In this document: positions 1 through 7,977 of the stretch, in pieces | How positions within the stretch are numbered: the stretch's first letter is position 1 | Layout: every line of letters begins with the position of its first letter | Source of the DNA: an uncultured Candidatus Saccharibacteria bacterium | Lineage (GTDB): Bacteria; Patescibacteriota; Saccharimonadia; Saccharimonadales; Saccharimonadaceae | Assembly: GCA_947425245.1 (NCBI GenBank) | Contig: CANDYU010000004.1 | Span: 1 to 64,000 of the forward strand | Reading direction: 5' to 3' | DNA length: 64,000 bases | Made by a program: the position numbers and the translations under genes | The notes under the pieces: model-generated | What the model was told of the DNA's origin: nothing | The model's database searches: none | The model's input: only the letters and a program-made list of their open reading frames with translations

Positions 1-4
1 CATT

Positions 5-97
5 GGAGGGTTACCCAAGTGGCTGAAGGGGACGGTTTGCTAAATCGTTAGTCTGGGGAGACCTGGAGCGGGAGTTCGAATCTCCCACCCTCCGCCA
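5..97 (+). tRNA. tRNA-Ser (anticodon GCT)
   Basis: A complete type II cloverleaf. The 7-bp acceptor GGAGGGT pairs with ACCCTCC at 87-93. The anticodon loop reads TTGCTAA, giving GCT (decodes AGC/AGT). A long variable arm follows, then a T-arm with GTTCGAATC and an encoded CCA at 95-97. The window starts only four bases upstream, so no promoter can be judged. The next 200 bases show a weak stem with a T-run (about 107-132) and no gene. Confidence 0.97.
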
Positions 98-267
98 TTG
101 TTGATAAACGTTCTCCTTCGAGACGTTTTTTTGTTTGTAAATTATTTTTATCGCTTTTAAATTGGAAGAATTAAATCGCTATCAAACAAATATAAAAACT
201 TTTCGTATGTCTTTTACTCATTTAACATAATTGTTCTAACTTTGTATGATATGCTTTGCCAGCTATA

Positions 268-299
268 AATAAAATAAGACCGCTAGGTCTTATTTTATT
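268..299. terminator. Bidirectional hairpin beside cassette C1
   Basis: A perfect 14-bp inverted repeat (268-281 with 286-299) with a 4-base loop. It is A/T-rich on the outer side and so could terminate transcription in both directions. It lies 3' of cassette C1 on the minus strand. Confidence 0.7.
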
Positions 300-317
300 C
301 GGTTCTAGCAATCTTAT

Positions 318-538
318 CTAACCTAGTACGCCAGACAACGGACGGGGAAACCGTAATAACGATTGCCCGGAGCATTAGCAGGTGAGACTCCACCATGATG
401 AAGATTAAAACTATAGCCAGTTAGGCCAGGTGCACCACTCCAGTAAGCATTTGACGAGGTTGCAGACCAGTTGTAGCCATTGACGCCTAAGTGTGCTGCT
501 GACTCCAAACTGTGATCAACTTCCCCGCTACGGACGAA
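318..538 (-). repeat. Variable cassette C1 (FISUMP-like C-terminal module)
   Basis: Read on the minus strand from the invariant TTCGTCCGTAGCGGG to the invariant CTGGCGTACTAGGTTAGA. It encodes FVRSG-EVDHSLESAAHLGVNGY... and ends NRYYGFPVRCLAY-stop. There is no start codon or gene body upstream, so it is a stand-alone C-terminal module. Its first 20 codons are almost identical to those of C19 (55141-55362), including silent positions, while the rest differs. That indicates mosaic exchange between cassettes. Confidence 0.85.
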
Positions 539-651
539 CTAGTATAGCCTATACGGGTTGGATTTAGAATTACCTCTGTTATTTTGGTTGATTCCTCGGT
601 TAATTAAGCGATATTGGTTACTTCGTCCGTAGCGGGTATTGTGAGTATTTA
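539..651 (+). repeat. Cassette leader with palindrome plus truncated cassette start
   Basis: Begins with half of the GTATAGCCTATACGGGTT palindrome, followed by the conserved leader text (ACCTCTGTTATTTTGG, then TTAATTAA) and a plus-strand cassette start TTCGTCCGTAGCGGG at 622. The cassette breaks off within a few codons and runs into unrelated sequence before the 706 gene. It is divergent to C1, the same head-to-head arrangement as C10/C11, C12/C13 and C20/C21, so it looks like the remnant of a lost partner cassette. Confidence 0.7.
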
Positions 652-693
652 GAAAGTGCGATCGATAACACGCTAAAGGCTAGAAAACTGTGG

Positions 694-699
694 TATAAT
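694..699 (+). promoter_or_regulatory. TATAAT -10 box of a leaderless gene
   Basis: A perfect TATAAT ends 6 nt before the ATG at 706, so transcription would start at or next to the start codon. No Shine-Dalgarno sequence could fit. This is the first of many examples in the window. Confidence 0.6.
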
Positions 700-705
700 G
701 TAATT

Positions 706-1176
706 ATGGTATCTGACAACATGGACGTAATTACTTGGGATGCGGAGGAGTATATTGCTCGTGATAAGACGATGTGGTGGTATGTCGGTTTGGTGGTAGT
801 TGGACTTCTGCTGTCGGGGATTGCGATTTGGTTTCAGGCGTGGACTTTTTTGGCGGTGATAGTTTTAAGTGTGGTGGCTCTGATAGTGTATTCGATGCGA
901 CCGCCCCGGATTTTACATTATACGCTAGATAACAATGGGTTGATGGAGGGGGAGAAGTTGTACGCGTATGATGATTTTCGAGCGTTTGGGATTCTGAATG
1001 AGTCGAATCATTTTGCAATTGTATTAATACCGAGGAAGCGATTTTCTGTAAAGGTAACGGTATTCTTCCCTCAATCGCGGGGTGAGAAGATTGTGGATGC
1101 TTTTGGGGCGAGGTTGCCGATGGAAGAAGTTAAACCGGATATGCTAGATAAGTTGATAAAGTTCTTGCGGATTTAA
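706..1176 (+). CDS. Two-pass membrane protein with PH-like cytosolic domain
   Basis: A 156-residue protein with no assigned function. Residues about 24-40 and 46-62 form two hydrophobic helices separated by a short turn. The soluble remainder starts with a basic turn (RPPR) and alternates strands ending in a helix, which resembles the bacterial PH-like/YdbT-type domains found after two membrane helices. The start ATG lies 6 nt after a TATAAT box, supporting a leaderless mRNA. Fold assignment is inference from layout only; the membrane topology is clear. Confidence 0.75.
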   Translation: MVSDNMDVITWDAEEYIARDKTMWWYVGLVVVGLLLSGIAIWFQAWTFLAVIVLSVVALIVYSMRPPRILHYTLDNNGLMEGEKLYAYDDFRAFGILNESNHFAIVLIPRKRFSVKVTVFFPQSRGEKIVDAFGARLPMEEVKPDMLDKLIKFLRI

Positions 1177-1242
1177 AATATGTGATATAATTGATAGTAT
1201 ACGTTATGTAATATAAGGTAAACAATAAAGAAGGTGGGTAAT

Positions 1243-1731
1243 ATGAACCAAAACCGTAAAGAAAACGATTTGCAGCGTGCAATCGACGAGATCACTCAGA
1301 AGGGTGGTAACAATCCAGGTCCAAAGCCTGCTGCACCAGTACCGCAGCCTCCTGCGGCCATGATGCCTCCGGTGTCTGCTCCAGCTGTTGCGGCTCCGGC
1401 GAATGGAGCGATGAGGCTGCCAACTAACCCGGCACCACAGATGGCTATGCCAGCGATGTCGATGGGTGGTGGATATGGTCGTCCAATGAGCTATGGTGCT
1501 GATATTTCCAAGGTCAAGGAAGCAGCTTTGAAAGAGTTGTTCCCTATCATGGATCGCGTAGAAGTTGAGCCGGAGAAGCGTTTCTTGCTATATCAGGAAA
1601 TGTTGAATACGATGCGTGATAAGGCGGTGATTGCACCGGCTTATGAAGCGGCTCGTCAGATTCGTGATGATAAGGTAAGGGCTGATTCCTTACTGTATCT
1701 CATCAATAGTATTGACGAAATGTCACTCTAG
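1243..1731 (+). CDS. Hypothetical protein with Pro/Ala/Met-rich N-terminal half
   Basis: A protein of 162 residues. An AAGAAGG ribosome site about 8 nt upstream favours the ATG at 1243 over the in-frame GTG at 1234. Residues about 20-80 are low complexity (Pro, Ala, Met, Gly) and probably disordered. The C-terminal 80 residues are charged and predicted helical (motifs EAALKELFPIMDR and EKRFLLYQEML). There are no membrane segments and no recognisable enzyme motif. A clear terminator follows at once. Unknown function, possibly an adaptor or scaffold. Confidence 0.75.
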   Translation: MNQNRKENDLQRAIDEITQKGGNNPGPKPAAPVPQPPAAMMPPVSAPAVAAPANGAMRLPTNPAPQMAMPAMSMGGGYGRPMSYGADISKVKEAALKELFPIMDRVEVEPEKRFLLYQEMLNTMRDKAVIAPAYEAARQIRDDKVRADSLLYLINSIDEMSL

Positions 1732-1742
1732 ATTTGAGTATT

Positions 1743-1774
1743 AAAAGCTACTCACTGGTTGGGTAGCTTTTTGT
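1743..1774 (+). terminator. Rho-independent terminator
   Basis: AAAGCTACTC pairs with GGGTAGCTTT around a short loop and is followed by a T-rich tail. It ends the 1243-1731 gene. Confidence 0.75.
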
Positions 1775-1793
1775 ATGGTGTATAATTGTGTTG

Positions 1794-2759
1794 ATGGCTT
1801 TCCGGAAGAGATCCTTAGGATTATGGAAGATGCCGCTAGGTTTTATCGTGATGGCGGCTGTCTTTTTGATGGTGGGGTTTGGAAGTTTCTTGTTTTTAAG
1901 GCCGAATGAATCTATTGCCACTACGCCAGGAGAGGAGACGATAGAGGAAGGTAGTGATGGAGAAAATGAGCCTGAATTGTCGATTGATGAAGGCATTTCG
2001 GGTTGGGAGGATTCGTTGTTACCCTTGCAACTTCCAGAGTTGAAGTAATCTTTCGAATCTTTGGTGTCTTTGACATTTAATTCCTTGCAAGAGGTGGTGG
2101 ATGTTTGGGCGGCGACGTATGGATCAAATTTGGTGGCGGTGGAAACGTATGATGTAACGGCAGGTATGGTTGTGGCGGGTCATCGGGCGAATGCCCAGAT
2201 GAGGCCGAGATCGATCTATAAGTTGTTTTACTTGTATGATGCATATGCTCAAGTAGATGCGGGTCAAGACAGCTTAGAGCAGGAACTAATCCCGGGGTAT
2301 TCGCTTGGGACTTGTTTGGATTTAATGATAAGATACTCTAATAATTCTTGTGCGGAGGTTATGTTGGACGATCCGGCGAGATCGGCGAGGGTCGGACAGT
2401 TGATACAGCGTTTGGGTTTGTCTAGTACTTGGCCGGATGGGCTAAGAACATCAGCACATGATGTTTCGGTGCTCTTACAGTATTATTATAGACATCCAGA
2501 ATGGTCAGAGGGGTCTTGGTGGAAGTTTAGAGATTCGGCTTTGAATCAGGCATATACATATCGTAAGGGGTTGCCAAGTGGCTTTTCAGTGGCGAAGGTC
2601 TATAATAAGACGGGATGGGGAGGGGCTAATTATAACGATGCGGCAATGGTGGAGTTTGGAAATGGGCAAAAGTATATCGTAGTGGTAATGACGGATGGTG
2701 TGGGATATACAGCGTTGACTGAACTGGGGAGAATGTTAGAAAAAATGATGCTGAAGTAA
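1794..2759 (+). pseudogene. Membrane-anchored penicillin-binding/beta-lactamase-like serine hydrolase, interrupted by an in-frame TAA
   Basis: One continuous reading frame broken only by TAA at 2046-2048. The first part has a signal-anchor helix (residues about 16-38) and an acidic linker. The second part is a class A beta-lactamase/PBP-like domain with SIYK (SxxK nucleophile), SNN (SxN) and NKTGWG (KTG) motifs in the right order and spacing. Known members of this fold cut or cross-link peptidoglycan or hydrolyse beta-lactams. The domain after the stop has only a TTG/GTG start without a ribosome site, so it would be made without its anchor. A TATAAT box lies 10 nt before ATG 1794. Either a recent nonsense mutation, readthrough, or a sequencing error. 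Confidence 0.7.
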
Positions 2760-2895
2760 AGATTCTTGGCTGGGCTGGGGATGTTTTTTTGTGGTAAAAC
2801 GCTTGACTTTTTGAGCGAAGTGTGATAGGATTATTAGTAATGATGATTGTTTTTACAATGGAACGTTAACTAATTTGAAGAGAGGGGTGTTATAT

Positions 2896-3405
2896 ATGGG
2901 AGTTGACGTAGCGACTGAGTATCGCTTTGACAAGGCGACATGGATTTTGGCAACAGCAATGGGTATGAGACCGCGTTTAACCTCGGTGGATGTGGTAGCG
3001 ATGGAAGAGTTTGTTTTATTGTCGTTTTCCTGTTCGATTGCTGCCGGTTCAGCCGTATTAGTGACAAAGTCCTCTATAGATTTGTCGGATGTTGAGGACG
3101 AGGAAGAGGCTGTCATGGTATGGATGGCCGAAATTGCCACTATGTTTACAATGGCGGCGAGAAGCTTAGGATTATCGGAGAACTTTGAATACAGTTTTGC
3201 CAGAACTGATATAGATGGTCCTTGGTGCTTCGAGAAGGTGCCGGTAATGGATTTTGATGATGACGGACCTTTTGTGGTAACTGGATCTATACCCTCTGGG
3301 GAGCGGGTGACTGTCGTAGGGGAAACCTTTCCCGAATCTGGGGATCTCGAGGCTTGGAAGGCGTTGATTTGGCGTCTCGGAATAAAAGTCTTCGGATATA
3401 AATAA
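2896..3405 (+). CDS. Hypothetical acidic protein
   Basis: 169 residues from ATG 2896, chosen because a GAGAGGGG ribosome site lies about 9 nt upstream; an in-frame TTG at 2875 is less likely. The protein is soluble with no signal peptide, and mixes strands and helices. It has acidic stretches (SDVEDEEEA, DFDDDG). I do not recognise the family. A TTGACT -35-like and GATAGGATTA region lies upstream, and a terminator hairpin follows the stop, so it is probably a single-gene transcript. Confidence 0.7.
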   Translation: MGVDVATEYRFDKATWILATAMGMRPRLTSVDVVAMEEFVLLSFSCSIAAGSAVLVTKSSIDLSDVEDEEEAVMVWMAEIATMFTMAARSLGLSENFEYSFARTDIDGPWCFEKVPVMDFDDDGPFVVTGSIPSGERVTVVGETFPESGDLEAWKALIWRLGIKVFGYK

Positions 3406-3412
3406 TCTCTCT

Positions 3413-3443
3413 TGCCCCTAGACGAAAGTTCGGGGGTCTTTTT
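3413..3443 (+). terminator. Terminator hairpin
   Basis: CCCC...AC-GAAA-GT...GGGG stem followed by TCTTTTTA directly after the 2896-3405 stop codon. Confidence 0.55.
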
Positions 3444-3583
3444 ATTCTTATCAACTGCGGGGCCGGTTTGCAGCTGGAGGTAATATGATGAAAATGGGAT
3501 TTATGGAAGTGCTATGTGGTATAATTATCAGACGAGATTGCAGGTGTGATTCGTACGATAATTTCAGATTATGGAGGGATAAG

Positions 3584-4333
3584 ATGGAAACGATATTTTT
3601 GATTCCGGCGGAGGGTGACGGACCGGAAACTATGCAATGGTACATTAAGGCGTTAAGAGCGACTCGGGATGTAAAGGTGATAGTCTTCGATCATGCTGCT
3701 TTGGAGGGGAGTAATGATTGGAGCGGGCTCGGTCTTAAGGTGCATCGTGTGTTGGATTCGCTGGTGGCGGAGCACGGAGGTGAGTTGGTTGCGGCTGAAG
3801 TGCATGCACAGGGAGGATTTGGTGCATATGTGGCGGTGGCACTGCTTGAGCGGTTCCCCGGGCTGGTGAAAAGAGTGTTTTTTATTGGCGGAGCACCGTC
3901 GGATGCGATGACTTTGGTGGCGAAATGGTTTCATCGAAGTTTTTCGAGAGTTTGGTATTATTTGCCAGTTCCCTTTTTTGCGGATGATCCGAATCCGACT
4001 TCGGATCCGAGGATTGTGGCGATTAAGAAGTCGTCAACGGATTTTATGCGTAAGTACCCAAAACTTTATATGTGTCAGCTGGTTATGATGAGTTATTGGG
4101 GTCTACCTCAAGGATCAATTGCACCGTGTGAGGCGTATTTTGTGCCGAACGGGGATACGGTGCGACCTAAGTGGTGGGATAATACATATAATCATGAGAG
4201 GGCGGCGGAGATTTGGCAGAAGTATGGGGTAACAACGACGAGGAAGCCGGGCGGCAATTTTAGTTTTTATAGTATGATGCCGGCAGAAGAGCTCTTTAAT
4301 GTAATGGATGAAGTGCGGTGGATTGATTTGTAG
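3584..4333 (+). CDS. Alpha/beta-hydrolase-like protein without the catalytic serine
   Basis: 249 residues from ATG 3584, preceded by GGAGGG with good spacing. The upstream extension to 3485 lacks such a site. The layout (strand FLIPAEGDG, helix, strand VIVFDH, a nucleophile-elbow-like AQGGFGAY, then RVFFIGGAP) follows an alpha/beta hydrolase fold. Where GxSxG should carry the nucleophile serine, the turn reads Q-G-G-F-G, so ordinary hydrolysis is unlikely. A degenerate or binding-only member is my inference. It converges on groEL with a shared bidirectional terminator. Confidence 0.65.
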   Translation: METIFLIPAEGDGPETMQWYIKALRATRDVKVIVFDHAALEGSNDWSGLGLKVHRVLDSLVAEHGGELVAAEVHAQGGFGAYVAVALLERFPGLVKRVFFIGGAPSDAMTLVAKWFHRSFSRVWYYLPVPFFADDPNPTSDPRIVAIKKSSTDFMRKYPKLYMCQLVMMSYWGLPQGSIAPCEAYFVPNGDTVRPKWWDNTYNHERAAEIWQKYGVTTTRKPGGNFSFYSMMPAEELFNVMDEVRWIDL

Positions 4334-4399
4334 CTAGTCTCCTGTTCTTAGTCCTATCTTTGTTGTTAAGCGCTAGCGGATGCTGGGCGTTTGACAATC

Positions 4400-4433
4400 T
4401 AAAACCTCCGGATGGAAGACCGGAGGTTTTTTC
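4400..4433. terminator. Bidirectional terminator between convergent genes
   Basis: AAAACCTCCGG pairs with CCGGAGGTTTTTT. The stem is flanked by A-run and T-run, so it can end both the 3584 gene and the groES-groEL operon. Confidence 0.85.
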
Positions 4434-4486
4434 TGGCTTTGTATGGGAAGGTATGATTTCCCATACAAATTAAAGGATATTGGGTA

Positions 4487-6103
4487 TTAGTACATACCGC
4501 CCATGTCAGGGGAGGCAGCGGCTGCTTTTTCAGGGATATCGACAATGAGGGCACCCATGGTGATAGCTGTAGCGGCGATGCTGGTGGCACTTTGGACGGC
4601 TTCTTTGGTTACCTTGGCAGGATCAATGACGCCGGTTTTCTTGAGGTCGACGAGACCCTTGGTAGGATCCATGACATTAATTCCCTGACCAGGCTTAGCT
4701 TTTTCGACTTCGGCAAGGAGGGCTTGGGAGTTAAGACCGGCGTTCTCCATAATATGGACAAAGGGAGCTTGGAGGGCTTTTTTGACGATCTTGGCACCTT
4801 CGTTGTCGGCCTTTAGGTTCATGGCGAGATTGACGAGAGTGACACCACCACCAGTAACGATACCTTCGGCGAGAGCAGCTTTCGTGGCAGCAACGGCGTC
4901 ATCGACACGGAACTTTTTCTCGTCGATTTCGGTTTCGGAAGCACCACCGACCTTAATAACGGCGACTTTGCCGAGTAAGGCAGCGGCACGCTTGTCGAGC
5001 TCTTCGCGTTCGTAGTCGGATTTGGCGAGCTTGGACTGAGACTTGATAAGGTCGATGCGGGATTCGACAGCCTTTTTGTCGCCGGCACCCTTGATGATGG
5101 TAGTTTCGTCTTTAGTAGCGATAACTTTACCACAAGTTCCGAGGACTTCCATGCCAACTTCTTCAAGCTTCATTCCCTTGTCGCTAGAGACGACTGTGGC
5201 GTCAGTGAGGATAGCGATATCTTCCATAATTTCTTTGCGGCGATCACCGAAGGATGGGGCTTTTAGAACGAGGGTGTTAAAGACGCCTTTGAGCTTGTTG
5301 AGAACGAGAACAGAGAGGGCTTCGCCTTCGACTTCTTCGGCGATGATGACGAGATCTTTACGACCGCTGCCAGCACATTGTTCGAGGATGGGTAAGAGTT
5401 CCTGGGCACTGCCGATTTTTTTGTCGGTAATGAGGATGAGAGGTTTATCGAAGACGGCTTCTTGGCGGTTGGTGTCAGTAATGAAGAATGGCGAAGAGAA
5501 GCCCTTGTCGTAAGTGAAGCCTTCGACGATTTCTTGTTCCATCTCGAGGCCTTGGCCCTGTTCGACAGTAACAACGCCGTCTTTGCCGATTTTGCTGATA
5601 ACATCGGCAATAAGTTGACCGATTTCTGGGTCGCCGGCAGAGATGGAGGCTACTTCGGCAACTTTCTTATCATCGCCTTCGATCTTTTCGGAGGCTTTTT
5701 CGATGCCTTTGATGATTTCAGCACCAGCTTCTTCGATTCCTTTGCGGAGCTCCATAGGGTTCACGCCGGCGGCGATGAGCTTGTTGGCTTCGGCGAGGAT
5801 GTTATAGGTTAAGACAGTAACGGTGGTGGTACCATCGCCGGCTACCTTGTTGAGCTTTTGAGCGGCGGATTTGATTAGTTTAGCACCGATTTGTTCGCCG
5901 AGATTTTCCTCGGTAGAGCCGAGATCGACAGCTTCGGCGACGGTGACGCCATCATGGGTGATGGTTGGGTTGCCGTAGGATTTTTCGATGACGACATTTT
6001 GGCCTTTAGGACCGAAAGTGACTTTAACGGCGTCATAGAGTTGTTTAGCACCGGTGAGGACTTTTTCGCGGGCTTCATTAGTGTAAAAGATTTTTTTAGC
6101 CAT
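4487..6103 (-). CDS. groEL: Chaperonin GroEL (60 kDa)
   Basis: 538 residues, full length for GroEL, folding client proteins in the cytosolic double-ring complex with ATP and GroES. Visible family motifs include the ATP-site GDGTTT after the KVA segment, the N-terminal KVTFGPKGQNV, the equatorial GGGVT and the apical LILITDKKI. The tail is short and ends MGGMY instead of the usual long GGM repeat. The start follows AAGGAATTACAA. It is the second gene of the groES-groEL operon with a 36-nt gap, under the CIRCE operator upstream of groES. Confidence 0.98.
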   Translation of the reverse strand: MAKKIFYTNEAREKVLTGAKQLYDAVKVTFGPKGQNVVIEKSYGNPTITHDGVTVAEAVDLGSTEENLGEQIGAKLIKSAAQKLNKVAGDGTTTVTVLTYNILAEANKLIAAGVNPMELRKGIEEAGAEIIKGIEKASEKIEGDDKKVAEVASISAGDPEIGQLIADVISKIGKDGVVTVEQGQGLEMEQEIVEGFTYDKGFSSPFFITDTNRQEAVFDKPLILITDKKIGSAQELLPILEQCAGSGRKDLVIIAEEVEGEALSVLVLNKLKGVFNTLVLKAPSFGDRRKEIMEDIAILTDATVVSSDKGMKLEEVGMEVLGTCGKVIATKDETTIIKGAGDKKAVESRIDLIKSQSKLAKSDYEREELDKRAAALLGKVAVIKVGGASETEIDEKKFRVDDAVAATKAALAEGIVTGGGVTLVNLAMNLKADNEGAKIVKKALQAPFVHIMENAGLNSQALLAEVEKAKPGQGINVMDPTKGLVDLKKTGVIDPAKVTKEAVQSATSIAATAITMGALIVDIPEKAAAASPDMGGMY

Positions 6104-6139
6104 TTGTAATTCCTTGTTAAATAGTGATTATGATCGAGG

Positions 6140-6394
6140 TTAGAGAGTAGCGAGGACATCCTCTTCTTTTAAGATGATGTAATCTTTATCGTCTAACTTA
6201 ATATCGGTAGTGGAATAGTTTTTATAAACGATTTTGTCGCCGGTTTTGACGATTTTTACATCGGGGCCAACAGATTCAACAACTGCGTAAGCAGGAGCTT
6301 CTTTCGCTTCGCCGAGCAGGATGCCGGATTTGGTGGTTTCCATAGGTTGTTCCTTGAGAGCAACAACACGATCTTGTAGTGGTTTTAACTGCAT
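6140..6394 (-). CDS. groES: Co-chaperonin GroES (10 kDa)
   Basis: 84 residues, some ten fewer than most GroES proteins. It caps the GroEL ring. The start LKPLQDRVV, the mobile-loop segment TTKSGILLG and the C-terminal YIILKEEDVLA are all recognisable. A ribosome site AAGGAG lies before the ATG at 6394. It is first in the operon, directly downstream of a consensus promoter overlapped by CIRCE. Confidence 0.97.
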   Translation of the reverse strand: MQLKPLQDRVVALKEQPMETTKSGILLGEAKEAPAYAVVESVGPDVKIVKTGDKIVYKNYSTTDIKLDDKDYIILKEEDVLATL

Positions 6395-6415
6395 TTGTAA
6401 CTCCTTTATGACTTA

Positions 6416-6458
6416 ATGATAGCGTAGATGTTTAGCACTGTCAACGGTTAAGTGCTAA
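6416..6458 (-). promoter_or_regulatory. groES promoter with CIRCE (HrcA) operator
   Basis: On the minus strand TTGACA (6439-6444) and TATCAT (6416-6421) are separated by 17 bp. The operator 6432-6458 reads TTAGCACTG-N9-AAGTGCTAA, matching CIRCE (TTAGCACTC-N9-GAGTGCTAA) except for the two innermost bases. It overlaps the -35 box. HrcA repression relieved by heat stress is established for this element; hrcA itself is not in the window. Confidence 0.9.
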
Positions 6459-6563
6459 AAAGTTGGGATTGCTTGGTTTTGGGGTGATTGGTATAATGGG
6501 GAGTACTGTTGCCATTGCAACTGTTGCACATTAATGTGGTGTTTCTGAGAGGAGACTTTAACA

Positions 6564-6953
6564 ATGACAAAGAAGGAGTTTCTAGAGAGGCTGAATGGGC
6601 TGGGTTTGAATCGATCGAGGTTTTGTATTATCTCGGGAGGTACGATGTTGATGTATGGACTACGTAGTGAGACGAATGACATTGATATCAAGATGGGAGT
6701 ACAGTATTTTGAGGAGATTCGGAAGAAATTTCCGGTTAGAAAGTCGCCGAAGTTTGATTATTTGTATGAATTGACGGATGATGTCGAGGTGGCGGTGCAG
6801 GAGTTTGACCTGAAGGATACGGTAATGATCGACGGGTATTTAGTGGAGTCGTTAGAATTGCAGCTGGCATGGAAGCTGAAGAATGGTCGAGCAAAAGATG
6901 AGCCGGAAATTAAGCGGATTCAGAAATATTTACAAGAAAATAGGACAGGGTAG
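6564..6953 (+). CDS. Small nucleotidyltransferase-fold protein (AbiEii/MNT-like)
   Basis: 129 residues. GGTMLMYGLR followed by TNDIDIK is the nucleotidyltransferase-fold core (GG/S near the start of the helix, then DxD metal-binding acidic pair), and a third acidic position may be the D/E in DDVEVAV. Small proteins of this type are often toxins or antitoxins that nucleotidylate RNA or protein, but no partner is obvious here; the neighbour is vapBC. A TATAAT box at about 6493 precedes a 60-nt leader with AGAGGAG. Family level moderately certain, role unknown. Confidence 0.65.
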   Translation: MTKKEFLERLNGLGLNRSRFCIISGGTMLMYGLRSETNDIDIKMGVQYFEEIRKKFPVRKSPKFDYLYELTDDVEVAVQEFDLKDTVMIDGYLVESLELQLAWKLKNGRAKDEPEIKRIQKYLQENRTG

Positions 6954-7020
6954 GATGCTTCCTCGGTCAATAGATCGGGGATTTTTCAATGAGTATGATA
7001 TTACATTTGAAGTCTTATTT

Positions 7021-7120
7021 TTCAAAGTAGATTTATTGTTCAAAGTATTTTTGTAATTCAAAGTGAGTTGTGTAATTCAAAGTGGTATGATATACTCAAA
7101 GTAGGATAAAAGTTCAAAGG
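7021..7120 (+). repeat. Six iterons upstream of vapBC
   Basis: The motif TTCAAAGT (one copy CTCAAAGT, the last TTCAAAGG) occurs six times at irregular spacing of roughly 14-20 bp, ending just before the vapB start. A -10-like TATGAT lies between copies four and five. Inferred to be the operator on which the VapB/VapBC complex represses its own promoter. Confidence 0.75.
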
Positions 7121-7129
7121 GATTAAAAA

Positions 7130-7462
7130 ATGCCAAGGATAGAGGTAACAATGTCGGCGGGGTATCAGATTACGGTGCCGAGTGTGTTGAGGCAAGAGCT
7201 GAAGTTGGTACCAGGAGATAAGATGGTTTTTGATATGGATGGCGGGGTGGTTATGGTGGAAAAGGGGGAGACTCATGAGGAAAAGGTCAAGAGAGTTTTT
7301 GCTAATTTAGATAGATTGAAGGCTGAGCGTGAGAAGCGTATGACGCCTGAGCAAAGGAAGTTTGCTGAGAGGTCGGCTGGTTGGACAGTGAATCAGTATC
7401 ATGAACATATTGATAATTTACCAGAAACTAAAGAATATCTTAAGGAGAAATATGGCGTTTAA
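7130..7462 (+). CDS. vapB: VapB-type antitoxin (AbrB/SpoVT fold)
   Basis: 110 residues. The N-terminal 45 form a swapped-hairpin AbrB domain (SAGYQITVPSVLRQELKLVPGD, then a second strand pair). The C-terminal 60 are charged and would wrap the toxin. As antitoxin it should bind DNA at the iterons directly upstream and neutralise the PIN toxin encoded next. The vapC start codon overlaps its end (ATG 7452 against stop 7460-7462), so the two are translationally coupled. Confidence 0.85.
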   Translation: MPRIEVTMSAGYQITVPSVLRQELKLVPGDKMVFDMDGGVVMVEKGETHEEKVKRVFANLDRLKAEREKRMTPEQRKFAERSAGWTVNQYHEHIDNLPETKEYLKEKYGV

Positions 7463-7853
7463 GATTTGTGAATCGTTGGATACGAATATAATTTTAAGAT
7501 TGATGCTGAGGGATGTTCCCGAGCAGTGTTTAAAGATTCAAGATTTGTTCATGAGGCAAGGGGTGACATATCATGTGGCGGATTTGGCGATTACGGAGGC
7601 AGTTTATGTGCTGCAAAGGTATTATGATCGGCGTGATATTGTCGATATGCTGTCGGGTATTTTTGAGCTGGGTGATTTGAACTATAATAGGAACTTATTT
7701 GAGCGAGTGTTTCCGATGTATCTAAACTGTCCGAAGCTGTCGTTTAATGATTGTTGCTTGGGGGGATATGCGGCCTTGAATGAGGTGGAGCCGCTTTGGA
7801 CTTTTGATAAGGCATTAGCAAAGGAATCTGGGACGGCGAAGATGTTGGGGTGA
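7452..7853 (+). CDS. vapC: VapC-type PIN-domain ribonuclease toxin
   Basis: 133 residues from ATG 7452, preceded by AAGGAG. The first acidic residue of a PIN active site is in LDTNIILRLML, the second in AITEAVYVL, and late acidic positions are in FNDCCLGGYA and WTFDKALA. The arrangement fits the Mg-dependent PIN RNases that cleave tRNA or rRNA. Paired with VapB. The frame upstream of 7452 overlaps vapB and is unlikely to be used. Confidence 0.85.
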   Translation: MAFKICESLDTNIILRLMLRDVPEQCLKIQDLFMRQGVTYHVADLAITEAVYVLQRYYDRRDIVDMLSGIFELGDLNYNRNLFERVFPMYLNCPKLSFNDCCLGGYAALNEVEPLWTFDKALAKESGTAKMLG

Positions 7854-7860
7854 GATTCGT

Positions 7861-7928
7861 AGTACTATAAAGATTTCGTAATTATTTTTATAGTACTAAT
7901 AAAAAAGTTAAAGAATTTTTATAGTACT
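7861..7928 (+). repeat. Left 68-bp direct repeat flanking the Fic gene
   Basis: 68 bp repeated at 9083-9150 with only one or two differences. Each copy contains AGTACTATAAA facing TTTATAGTACT in inverted orientation, repeated as half-sites up to the promoter. They may be both the borders of a mobile gene unit and operators for the Fic protein, which has its own C-terminal DNA-binding domain. Confidence 0.85.
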
Positions 7929-7940
7929 AGGCGGTGCTGG

Positions 7941-7968
7941 TTGACAACTATAAAAAAATTGATAAAAT
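7941..7968 (+). promoter_or_regulatory. Promoter of the Fic gene
   Basis: TTGACA (7941-7946), 16-bp spacer, TAAAAT (7963-7968), 9 nt before the ATG. Additional ACTATAAA / TTTATAGTA half-sites lie over the spacer and start codon, consistent with autoregulation. Confidence 0.75.
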
Positions 7969-7977
7969 CTTTATAGT

